Of a stretch of DNA of 6,126 bases, positions 1 through 5,800 are shown one piece after another. Every line of letters starts with the position of its first letter. Position 1 is the first letter of the stretch. The position numbers were made by a program, and so were the translations under genes. A model generated the notes under the pieces. That model made no database searches. It was given only the letters and a program-made list of their open reading frames with translations, and was not told where the DNA came from. The stretch is from Actinomycetes bacterium (GTDB lineage Bacteria > Actinomycetota > Actinomycetes > Actinomycetales > Cellulomonadaceae). The stretch covers positions 1 through 6,126 of the forward strand of contig JAEXPS010000246.1 of NCBI GenBank assembly GCA_023438885.1, read 5' to 3'.

Positions 1-19
1 GTCCAGAGCGGGCCGACCA

Positions 20-36
20 CCTCGCCACTCCCGAGG
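20..36. promoter_or_regulatory. Candidate operator-like inverted repeat upstream of the TetR gene
   Basis: CCTCG (20-24) and CGAGG (32-36) form a 5-bp inverted repeat with a 7-nt spacer, 24 nt before the GTG start. TetR regulators commonly bind short palindromes of about this total size at their own promoters. The arms are short and GC-rich, so chance is a serious alternative, and no convincing -35/-10 pair is visible in the 60 nt available. Confidence 0.15.
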
Positions 37-60
37 CCGCACCTCCGGAAGGATGTCCTC

Positions 61-609
61 GTGCCCCGAGGTGACTCGTCCGCCGAGCAGATCCGCGCGT
101 GTGCGCTCGAGCTGTTCTCGCGCAACGGCGTCGCAGCGACATCGCTGCAGATGATCGCGGATGCGCTCGGCGTGACCAAGGCCGCCGTCTACTACCACTT
201 CCGCACCAAGGACGAGATCATCCGGGCCGTGCTCGCGCCGGCCTTCGGGACGTGGGCCAGCCTCCTGGAGACGGTCGACGCCCTGCCGGTGGGCGAGCGC
301 GCTGCGGCGCTCGTCGACGGCCTCGCCGCCCAGGCGGTCACCCACCGGCGGCTCTACGCGGTGGTCCTGCAAGACGTCACCGCGGCCGAGTTGCGCGCCG
401 AGTCACCGGGCGACCGCGACATCTTCCGTCGCCTGCGCGACACCCTCGCAGGCGACGAGCCCGACAACGCCTCCCGCGCGCGCGCCGCGATCTTCCTCTC
501 AGGTCTCATGGCCCCGGCTGTCGACCCCGAGATCAGCGCGCTACCCGACGCGACGATCGAGTACGCCGTCGCGAGCGCCGGCCGGCGGCTGCTCGGGCTC
601 TCGGACTGA
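61..609 (+). CDS. TetR/AcrR-family transcriptional regulator
   Basis: This 182-residue protein has the length and layout of a TetR-family repressor: an N-terminal DNA-binding domain and a C-terminal ligand/dimerisation domain. Residues 9-24 form the first helix, with the family pattern ALELFSRNG. Residues about 28-47 form the helix-turn-helix (SLQMIADALGVTKAAVYYHF), followed by the typical RTKDEII. The C-terminal half is Ala/Leu-rich and not diagnostic, so the ligand and target genes cannot be read. The GTG start at 61 is chosen because GGAAGGA (47-53) sits 7 nt upstream and the protein then starts just before helix 1; the frame is open to the window edge, but no ATG or GTG precedes it in frame. 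TetR proteins often control themselves and a divergent neighbour, but the upstream neighbour lies outside the window. The downstream genes are on the opposite strand, so no operon is visible. Confidence 0.92.
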   Translation: MPRGDSSAEQIRACALELFSRNGVAATSLQMIADALGVTKAAVYYHFRTKDEIIRAVLAPAFGTWASLLETVDALPVGERAAALVDGLAAQAVTHRRLYAVVLQDVTAAELRAESPGDRDIFRRLRDTLAGDEPDNASRARAAIFLSGLMAPAVDPEISALPDATIEYAVASAGRRLLGLSD

Positions 610-621
610 CCGCGCGCGGTC
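608..621 (+). terminator. GC-rich hairpin at the end of the TetR gene
   Basis: GACCGCGCGCGGTC is a perfect 14-nt palindrome that overlaps the TGA stop (607-609) of the TetR gene. It could fold as a 5-bp stem with a 4-nt loop and is followed by CGGGCCTTCCCG. There is no run of T residues, so it is not a textbook intrinsic terminator, although high-GC actinobacteria often use T-poor ones. It lies where a terminator would be expected between convergent genes. Confidence 0.3.
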
Positions 622-704
622 GGGCCTTCCCGATGGCGGTCCCGAACTCCAGGTCCGTTCGCACCCATCCCGGAGTTGACTCCCGTGCTCCGACGGCAAC
701 GCGC

Positions 705-720
705 GCCCCGAGGTCGGGGC
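705..720. terminator. Hairpin in the convergent gap between the TetR gene and the membrane-protein gene
   Basis: GCCCCGA (705-711) and TCGGGGC (714-720) form a 7-bp perfect inverted repeat; in practice this is a 6-bp stem with a 4-nt AGGT loop. It sits inside the 213-nt gap (610-822) between the 3' ends of two converging genes, so it could act on transcripts from either side. It lacks a T tract on both strands. I see no gene in the rest of the gap. Confidence 0.3.
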
Positions 721-822
721 TCTCCCGGCGCCCGAAGCTATGGTTCACATGGGCACTCTGTGGCCAATTCTTGTCCGCCGCCCCAGTAGCGACCGCGGGG
801 GGCAGGAGCCCGAGCACTACCC

Positions 823-1260
823 TCACCGTCGCAGCGCGGCATACGACAAGAGCAGAACGAGGACTCCGACAATCAGCTGCACCGCCTGTCGGCGCCAAGC
901 GGCTGAGTCGCGGATCCGGACGGGCACCGCCGCTCGCGCACGCGCCAGCCATCGCGGCACCCAGAGCTGTTCAGCACGACTCGGACGCCAACGCCAGGCC
1001 AGCACGAGGCCGACCACGGTGAGGCATACGACCGCAGCGCAGACGACCGGCCGGTTGCGAGTTGCCCACGCGGAGCACACACCCGCTGCAGCGATGAGGG
1101 TCGGGCTGACCCACCACGTGGCTCGTGAGACTGCCCGAAAGGTCTCATCCCTCGGATACGGCGAAATGGAGCGAACCAGCCCCCCGGTGACGAACACCAC
1201 AACCGCCGCCGCCACCAGAAGAAGGAGGATCCAGGAGAACCAGTCAGCTTGGTCATTCAT
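823..1260 (-). CDS. Small four-helix membrane protein, candidate immunity protein for the RHS toxin tip
   Basis: A 145-residue protein with four hydrophobic segments at about residues 8-28, 49-66, 71-89 and 127-143, separated by Arg/Trp-rich loops. It is therefore predicted to sit in the cytoplasmic membrane. I do not recognise a named family. The ATG start at 1260-1258 is chosen because it overlaps the TGA of the upstream RHS gene as ATGA (1260-1257), the usual sign of translational coupling. No strong Shine-Dalgarno is present, which fits re-initiation after the upstream stop. A longer reading from an in-frame start at 1296 would add 12 residues and overlap the RHS frame by 40 nt; it is less likely. 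In polymorphic toxin loci the small gene directly after the toxin tip is usually the cognate immunity gene. The role is inferred from position and topology, not from homology. Confidence 0.68.
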   Translation of the reverse strand: MNDQADWFSWILLLLVAAAVVVFVTGGLVRSISPYPRDETFRAVSRATWWVSPTLIAAAGVCSAWATRNRPVVCAAVVCLTVVGLVLAWRWRPSRAEQLWVPRWLARARAAVPVRIRDSAAWRRQAVQLIVGVLVLLLSYAALRR

Positions 1261-3542
1261 AGGCACTCTGACAACGCTAGAGCTCCGAGCTCCCACGCTC
1301 CGGCCACGGCGCGCGCGCCCAGCCGCGACGCCGTGCTCACGTGCGCTGCTGCGTACATGGTCTTCCCGAGTCCGATGCCCTCACGGGAAATGGCGCTCCC
1401 TACGCCCCAGGTCGCGATGCCGACCGCAGTGTTGACGGCGGCGCCAACGCAATCCGAGCCCTCATCCCCGACCCCACAAGCCCGCCACGTCTCCATCCCT
1501 GAGGCAGCCGTTCCCACGACGTTCGCCGTTGTTGCGGCCAGGCCCAGCACAAGTCCAGCAGTACCGCCGGTTCCCACAACGAGTACACCGATGGCTGCAA
1601 CCGCACCAACTCTGGCCGACCACTTGCCAATCGTCCCCCACTCATCGGCCGTCCAGTCGAGCGGGTTCCAGCCCCAGAGCCCGAGCGGGTCGATGTTCTG
1701 GAGGGGGTTGCCGGACGTGTAGCCGTAGGGGTTGGTTGTCAGGTCCTCAAGCGGGTCGCGAGTGAGGAACTGCGCGGTGGCCGGGTCGTAGTAGCGGGCT
1801 CGTAGATAGAGGTAGCCGGTGGGGTCGGTGTACTCCCCGGCGTAGCCGAACCGCGTCAGCATCGAGACTGCGTCGGAGGTCACAGCCACGGGCGTGCCGT
1901 AGGGGCTGTAGTCCGCGTCGGCGCCGACCGCGCCCTCGGAGTCGGTGACCATCCGGACCGAACCGGTCAAGTCGCCGTGCAGGTACTCGGTCTCACCGGA
2001 CGTGGTGTCGACCTGCGCCAAAGGTGCGCTGCCGATCCCGTACACGTACCGGTGTGCGCCGTCCGAGAGCAGGAGCGGGATCGCCGCGAGAGTGTCCCAC
2101 GTGGAGTGCTCGGTTCCCGCCGCCGTCGTCGCCGCGGATCTCAGACCGGTGGCGTCGTACGTGTAGGCGCTGGTGCCGGTCTCGTCGGTGACTTCGGTGA
2201 GCCTGTTCGCCAGGTCGTAGGTGTGCCCAACCTCGGCGCCATCGGTGATGGTCGTGGTGCGGTTGCCGCGTTGGTCGTACCCGAAGGTCGTGACCTGCTC
2301 TGCCTGAGTCTCTGTGGCCGGCAGCGTCAAGGAGGTGACCTGTCCGGCCGCGTCGTACGTCAGCGTCCGGCCGTCCGCCAACTGGGCGATCTGGTCGGCC
2401 GTCGTGAACCCGTATCGGCCGGCCTGCGCGCCGGTGGCCTCGTCGAGGCGACCCAGCGCGTCCCACGTGTAGCTGGTGGATGTGACCGGCACGGCCGGCG
2501 GAGCCCGCGGGCCACCCGAGCGGTCGGTGGTCTGCGACGTGAGCTGCCCGGCGTCGTCGTACCCGTACGCCATGGCCAACAGCTGGGCGCCCGCGTCGTT
2601 CGCCGTGACGATGCCCAGGATCTGGCCCGCGTCGTCGTAGCCGTAGTCGGTGACCAGGCCGTTCGGGTAGGTCAAGGAATCGACCCGACCGTCGTCGGTC
2701 CACGAGTACTCGTACTCGCGGCCCGCCCAGTCCGTCACGGTGCGCAGCTGCCCGGCCGCGTCACGCTCGTAGCCCACGCTCTGCCCGCCCGGGTACGTCA
2801 GTCCCGTCAGCAACCCCGCATCCGACCAGGCGTAGCCCACCGTGGCGCCGTCCGTGGTCACCGCGGTGGTCCGACCCGCCTCGTCGTACGCGTACGACGT
2901 GGACGACGAACCGGCCGTCGCGGTCACCAGGCGTGAGGCCGCGTCGTAGGTCCGGGACACATCCGGGGTCGTGTCGGAGTAGTCGACACCCACCAACCTG
3001 CCCAACGCGTCGTACGTATTGGTGGCGACTCCGCCATCCGGGTGGGTCGTGGTGATCAGGTTCCCGGCCACGTCGTACCCGAAATCCGTCACGCGGCCCG
3101 CGGTGTCGGTGGCCGACACCTGCCGCCCGGCGGCGTCATACGCGTAGGACGTGGTCGCGCCCGAGGCGTCCGTGTACCCCGTTTGCTGCCCGAGCACGTC
3201 GTACGACCACGACAACCGCGAACCGTCCGCGCGCGTGACCGACGTCGGGCGGCCCGCCTTGTCGTAGACCGTCGAGGCGGCCCGACCGAGGGCATCCGTG
3301 ACCGTCACGGGACGGCCCGCCCGGTCGTAGGTGGTCACCGTCTCGCGACCGAGCGGATCGGTCACCTTCGTGACCTGATCGGCCGCGTCGTACTCGAACG
3401 ACGTCACCGCCCCACCCGGCGTCGTCACCGAAACCACCCGGCGGCCACAAGCGGTGAAACTTGTTCCCGGACTTGGTGGCGTTCTCCTCGTGGACGACGC
3501 TCGTACGAAGCAACTCCTGAGCGGAGTCCATCGGGCTCGCAT
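1257..3542 (-). CDS. RHS/YD-repeat polymorphic toxin, 5'-truncated, with variable C-terminal tail
   Basis: From about 3440 down to 1692 the frame encodes consecutive YD repeats (YDxxGRxxxxT pattern, 21-residue period at the N-terminal end). These build the hollow RHS shell that encloses a toxin. The conserved RHS-associated core follows, recognisable by YLYLRARYYDPATAQFLTRD and ending in IDPLGL (DPLGL at 1691-1677). The last 139 residues (1676-1260) are a variable tip: two hydrophobic Gly/Ala/Val stretches at tail residues 23-59, a Cys pair nine residues apart (tail 67 and 76), another hydrophobic stretch at 77-96, and the C-terminus SECL. No catalytic toxin domain is recognisable. Full RHS proteins usually exceed 1,400 residues and carry N-terminal export or anchoring regions, absent here. 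The first in-frame ATG before the repeats is at 3542, without a good ribosome binding site; the first 31-34 residues from it are not RHS-like. Expression is doubtful: this may be a displaced orphan tip or a remnant. The frame itself is intact to its stop, which overlaps the next gene. Confidence 0.9.
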   Translation of the reverse strand: MRARWTPLRSCFVRASSTRRTPPSPGTSFTACGRRVVSVTTPGGAVTSFEYDAADQVTKVTDPLGRETVTTYDRAGRPVTVTDALGRAASTVYDKAGRPTSVTRADGSRLSWSYDVLGQQTGYTDASGATTSYAYDAAGRQVSATDTAGRVTDFGYDVAGNLITTTHPDGGVATNTYDALGRLVGVDYSDTTPDVSRTYDAASRLVTATAGSSSTSYAYDEAGRTTAVTTDGATVGYAWSDAGLLTGLTYPGGQSVGYERDAAGQLRTVTDWAGREYEYSWTDDGRVDSLTYPNGLVTDYGYDDAGQILGIVTANDAGAQLLAMAYGYDDAGQLTSQTTDRSGGPRAPPAVPVTSTSYTWDALGRLDEATGAQAGRYGFTTADQIAQLADGRTLTYDAAGQVTSLTLPATETQAEQVTTFGYDQRGNRTTTITDGAEVGHTYDLANRLTEVTDETGTSAYTYDATGLRSAATTAAGTEHSTWDTLAAIPLLLSDGAHRYVYGIGSAPLAQVDTTSGETEYLHGDLTGSVRMVTDSEGAVGADADYSPYGTPVAVTSDAVSMLTRFGYAGEYTDPTGYLYLRARYYDPATAQFLTRDPLEDLTTNPYGYTSGNPLQNIDPLGLWGWNPLDWTADEWGTIGKWSARVGAVAAIGVLVVGTGGTAGLVLGLAATTANVVGTAASGMETWRACGVGDEGSDCVGAAVNTAVGIATWGVGSAISREGIGLGKTMYAAAHVSTASRLGARAVAGAWELGALALSECL
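1676..3440 (-). repeat. RHS repeat array visible in the DNA (63-nt period at its N-terminal end)
   Basis: On the + strand the complement of the Tyr-Asp codon pair (GTCGTA, once GTCATA) starts at 3009, 3072, 3135, 3198, 3261, 3324 and 3387, exactly 63 nt apart. This equals the 21-residue YD repeat. The same motif recurs with looser spacing down to about 2154 (for example 2635, 2559, 2352 and 2154). The array ends in the conserved core. It is coding sequence, not an independent repeat element. Such tracts are substrates for homologous recombination, which is how RHS tips are exchanged. Confidence 0.85.
3444..3480. repeat. Imperfect hairpin at the RHS break point
   Basis: GCCACAAG (3444-3451) pairs with CTTGGTGGC (3472-3480) through eight base pairs and one bulged base, enclosing a 20-nt loop. 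A second, nested option pairs ACAAG (3447-3451) with CTTGT (3460-3464). The outer arm begins within a few bases of where the RHS repeat homology ends. The ends do not match the attC core sequences I know, so its role is open. Confidence 0.4.
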
Positions 3543-3696
3543 GTCTGGTTGTGCAGCCGCGGTCCGAACGGACTTCGTCCGCGGGTCCGGCGTGGTGAAG
3601 TCCGGGCCAGCAGCGTCCCCTGTCGGGGTTGGGAACATATGGGTCCTTCGACCTGGTTTATCCGTGTTGCAGCCGGACAAACTGAACTTGTTCCCG
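3458..3696. repeat. 12-nt direct repeat bracketing the non-coding segment
   Basis: AACTTGTTCCCG occurs at 3458-3469 and again at 3685-3696, 227 nt apart, each preceded by TGA or TG. A shorter inverted copy, GGGAACA, lies between them at 3631-3637 and is complementary to the TGTTCCC inside both direct copies. The arrangement could reflect a small insertion or duplication, or an operator set for the downstream operon. Chance is not excluded for 12 nt. Confidence 0.35.
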
Positions 3697-3740
3697 CAGG
3701 GCAGTGCGCCGCGGCCGCAACTGGCACCGGAGGGCGACGA
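3481..3740. other. Non-coding, hairpin-rich leader upstream of the metallopeptidase operon
   Basis: No frame here gives a convincing protein on either strand. Several small stems are visible: ACTCC/GGAGT (3513-3517 and 3523-3527), an 8-nt palindrome TCGTACGA (3501-3508), and CGGAC/GTCCG with a TTC loop (3569-3581). The last competes with a GTCCG/CGGAC pairing (3562-3573) and with flanking CCGCGG copies (3557-3562 and 3579-3584). The promoter of the downstream operon should lie here, but I cannot pick a convincing -35/-10 pair. Confidence 0.4.
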
Positions 3741-5033
3741 GTGCCGCACGACCTGGATCGGCAGGCGGAGCAACCGCCGCTCTTCGACTTGCCTCCGCAA
3801 CCACCGGCCCCGGCGTCGCCAGGGCTCGAGTTGGCTCGGTGGGGTCTCCGTCAGATGCAGGCCAAGTGGGCCCCTGCCGGGCCGGACCCCGACCACACAC
3901 CTCTCGAGACGGCTCTTCGAAGGGCCGCGATCCGTAGTGACCGCTCGCGTCGCATCGCTGTCGGCGAGATCAGGATCAACTACATGAGAACCCTTCCCGT
4001 GTGGGGTATTGAGACCGATGGCTTCGTCTATCCGGAAGACACCGAGCTCGAACGAATGCGGAGGACGCTGGGCATCATCCAACGCGTGGAACCCGGGCCA
4101 CACGAAGATGGGGTGCTCTTCGAACGCCTTGCACGGCAGGCGGCCACCATCGAGATGTCTCTAGCGGACAGGGACTCTGACGGCGAGCACGCCTTTCGCC
4201 GCGTACTCATCGGCACGGTGGGGAGGCCGACGGCCCGCGCGAACAGTCAAAAGTGGAATGACCACGCAATAGTCACAATCAGCAGCGGCTTTGCCTACCT
4301 AGTCCGGCGGTGCGCGGAAGCGGTATCTCGTCTTGCAGCACCGGCGGCCTCTTCGCTGACTGGAATGATGTTCGAACAGTCCTCGAATGTTGATGAGCTC
4401 CAGGCGCGCATCGCCGCCGACCCCGAGTTGGTGGACCCCGTCGGCCGGCCGCTGATCTCCTGGCTCTATCAGGGCTCCCTGGCGCCGCCCGCGCCCACTC
4501 CCTACGCTGAGGATTTCAGCTCCTCAATAGTCGAGGACTATGCATATCGTTTCGTGCTTGCTCACGAATACGCGCACGTCCTCATCGATGAGTTGGCGCT
4601 GCCAGGCTGGGCGGACGCCGCGCAGCACGATCCCGAAGGCAAGGAAATCAACGCGGACGCCGTTGCTCTTCAAGTGGTCCTTTACCGCGCGACACCAATC
4701 GACCGCGTAGCGATGAACATTGCGGCAGTAGGACCAATGGTCGCAATCAAGGCAAGGGAGATTGTGGAGCGCGCGATTTCCGTTGCTCAGACCGGCAATG
4801 ATGCGCCGGAAGACGAAACTGCGCCGGGGAAACTCTTCGAAGACCGTCGCAGATGCATCGCCGACGTGTACCGAAGCTTGATTGCGCCCGACTCTGACGC
4901 CACTCACCTCGCCTTCGAGCCGGCCGACTTCGCCGAAACGGTCCTCGAGGCCGTGTACCAGCGCGTGGCCGCCGAAGCTCGCAGCCGCCATCAGAACGGA
5001 GAGAGATTACACGAAACCTGGCTCACCAACTGA
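3741..5033 (+). CDS. Predicted soluble zinc metallopeptidase (HEYAH...ExxxD)
   Basis: A 430-residue protein. H275-E276-Y277-A278-H279 matches the zincin HExxH motif: two zinc-binding His and a catalytic Glu. It is preceded by a hydrophobic helix start (YRFVLA) and followed by VLIDEL. E302 and D306 in KEINADAVALQ fit the third zinc ligand and supporting Asp of gluzincins, with the ExxAD spacing seen in ImmA/IrrE-like and M48-like peptidases. Residues 10-30 are a Pro-rich linker; no signal peptide or membrane helix is evident, so it is probably cytoplasmic. The GTG start is chosen because GGAGGG (3729-3734) lies 6 nt upstream. The frame is open much further back, but that part is the shadow of the RHS gene; an ATG at 3639 is the next alternative and would add 34 residues. 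The coding sequence uses ATA, CTA and ACA codons rarely seen in the RHS gene. Substrate and family are unknown. It is followed by the small membrane-protein gene after 21 nt. Confidence 0.82.
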   Translation: MPHDLDRQAEQPPLFDLPPQPPAPASPGLELARWGLRQMQAKWAPAGPDPDHTPLETALRRAAIRSDRSRRIAVGEIRINYMRTLPVWGIETDGFVYPEDTELERMRRTLGIIQRVEPGPHEDGVLFERLARQAATIEMSLADRDSDGEHAFRRVLIGTVGRPTARANSQKWNDHAIVTISSGFAYLVRRCAEAVSRLAAPAASSLTGMMFEQSSNVDELQARIAADPELVDPVGRPLISWLYQGSLAPPAPTPYAEDFSSSIVEDYAYRFVLAHEYAHVLIDELALPGWADAAQHDPEGKEINADAVALQVVLYRATPIDRVAMNIAAVGPMVAIKAREIVERAISVAQTGNDAPEDETAPGKLFEDRRRCIADVYRSLIAPDSDATHLAFEPADFAETVLEAVYQRVAAEARSRHQNGERLHETWLTN

Positions 5034-5041
5034 ACCCCCTT

Positions 5042-5047
5042 AGGAGG
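5042..5047 (+). promoter_or_regulatory. Strong Shine-Dalgarno of the small membrane-protein gene
   Basis: AGGAGG lies 7 nt before the ATG at 5055, within the 21-nt gap after the metallopeptidase stop. It is a full match to the 16S anti-Shine-Dalgarno core and fixes the start. It suggests that the second gene is translated at least as well as the first from a shared transcript. Confidence 0.75.
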
Positions 5048-5054
5048 ATTCGAA

Positions 5055-5528
5055 ATGACCGATCAGATTGACAGCGCTCGGGAGTTGATGGAACTCCCAC
5101 CGGACGACTTGGATTATGTCCGTCAGATCGCCGCCCAACACAACGTCGAAGTAATCGAGACTCCGACCGAGGGCTTCGAGCCAATCACAACGGTGACGTT
5201 GGTACTCATGGGAAGCGCCCTCGCCGTGGCTGCCGTCATGGCGCTGGTGGAACGGCATAGAGGGGGACAGATCATCGACCTCAGGCCCAACGCCCAGAGG
5301 AGCTTCTACCGCTCGAAGGACGTCCTGTACGGGCTTGTTGCAATTCTGCACCAGGACGGCACGGTGAGTGTCGACGTGAAGCAGCCAAAGGAGTTCTTCA
5401 CAGACGTCGTCGAATCACTGACCAGCGTCCTCGGGGGCCTAGGCAAGCAGTCCCTGGCAACGGTCGCCGATGCGGCGCTAGAAGCAGTCGGCGATCGCGC
5501 CGAAGTGACCCTTCAGGCTTCCACCTAG
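5055..5528 (+). CDS. Small single-helix membrane protein, partner of the metallopeptidase
   Basis: A 157-residue protein of unrecognised family. Residues 1-40 are acidic, with a helix-like start and a short strand (VEVIET, 31-36). Residues 44-65 form one hydrophobic helix (ITTVTLVLMGSALAVAAVMALV), followed by basic ERHRGG, which suggests that the C-terminal side faces the cytoplasm. Residues 72-122 look alpha/beta: QIIDLR, YGLVAILHQDGTVSVDV, then a helix KEFFTDVVESL. The rest is Gly/Ala-rich and helical. The layout loosely recalls small effector-associated proteins of actinobacterial conflict systems (EACC1-like), but this is an impression from topology only. The gene sits 21 nt after the metallopeptidase gene on the same strand, so the two are almost certainly co-transcribed. 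The protein could anchor the peptidase at the membrane, regulate it, or be its substrate. Confidence 0.85.
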   Translation: MTDQIDSARELMELPPDDLDYVRQIAAQHNVEVIETPTEGFEPITTVTLVLMGSALAVAAVMALVERHRGGQIIDLRPNAQRSFYRSKDVLYGLVAILHQDGTVSVDVKQPKEFFTDVVESLTSVLGGLGKQSLATVADAALEAVGDRAEVTLQAST

Positions 5529-5800
5529 GGCTCGCGACCGCGCTGGTGATGCCGCCACAGCACGCAGTCTTCTGAAAAGTCGAGGCCCGCCCCGTCGAAT
5601 CACCGCTGGGAAGCTGCGCTGGCTCGCTGCGGCGAGGACGCGCGTACCACGCCACGTGTCGTCGACTGGGGCCGTCGACATATCATTCTCCAGTTGGCGT
5701 GCCTGCCATCGGCTCGACACCGGCGACATCCGACGGCGCTGACGAATCAGCACGGCCGGGCGCCCGAGGCGTCCTGCCGTTGGCGTAATGCCCGCGGCTT
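5529..5800. other. Convergent intergenic gap
   Basis: The gap separates the 3' ends of the small membrane-protein gene (+) and the right-edge gene (-). It holds a 6-bp inverted repeat GTCGAC (5661-5666 and 5674-5679) with a 7-nt loop, and a 10-nt palindrome CGGGCGCCCG (5757-5766). Neither has a T tract. Minus-strand frames across it have Arg-rich, low-complexity translations and I do not call them as genes. Confidence 0.5.

Noticed and set aside
740..1435. A 231-residue plus-strand frame opposite the membrane-protein gene.
   Set aside because: It is rich in Arg, Thr and Ser without pattern, while the minus-strand frame gives clean membrane helices and a coupled start.
1993..2703. A 236-residue minus-strand frame inside the RHS gene.
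   Set aside because: Its Arg/His-rich composition and position inside the in-register YD repeats mark it as an off-frame shadow.
3425..3727. Possible group II intron or attC-like recombination site in the segment next to the RHS break.
   Set aside because: I could not match a domain V hairpin, intron boundary sequences or attC core sites. Only generic stems are visible.
3042..3740. Upstream extension of the metallopeptidase frame on the + strand to 3042.
   Set aside because: The extra 233 residues are Arg/Gly/Pro-rich and lie antisense to RHS repeats. The GTG at 3741 with GGAGGG 6 nt before it is a far better start.
3543..4103. Upstream extension of the RHS reading frame on the - strand to an ATG at 4103 (a 948-residue reading).
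   Set aside because: The added part shows no YD repeats and runs antisense through the metallopeptidase gene, which has its own ribosome binding site and motifs. It is an open shadow frame in GC-rich DNA.
5478..5753. Minus-strand frames in the gap 5529-5800, including one with an ATG after GGAG near 5690.
   Set aside because: The translations are Arg/Ala/Ser-rich with no recognisable motif, and they run into the 3' end of the small membrane-protein gene on the other strand.
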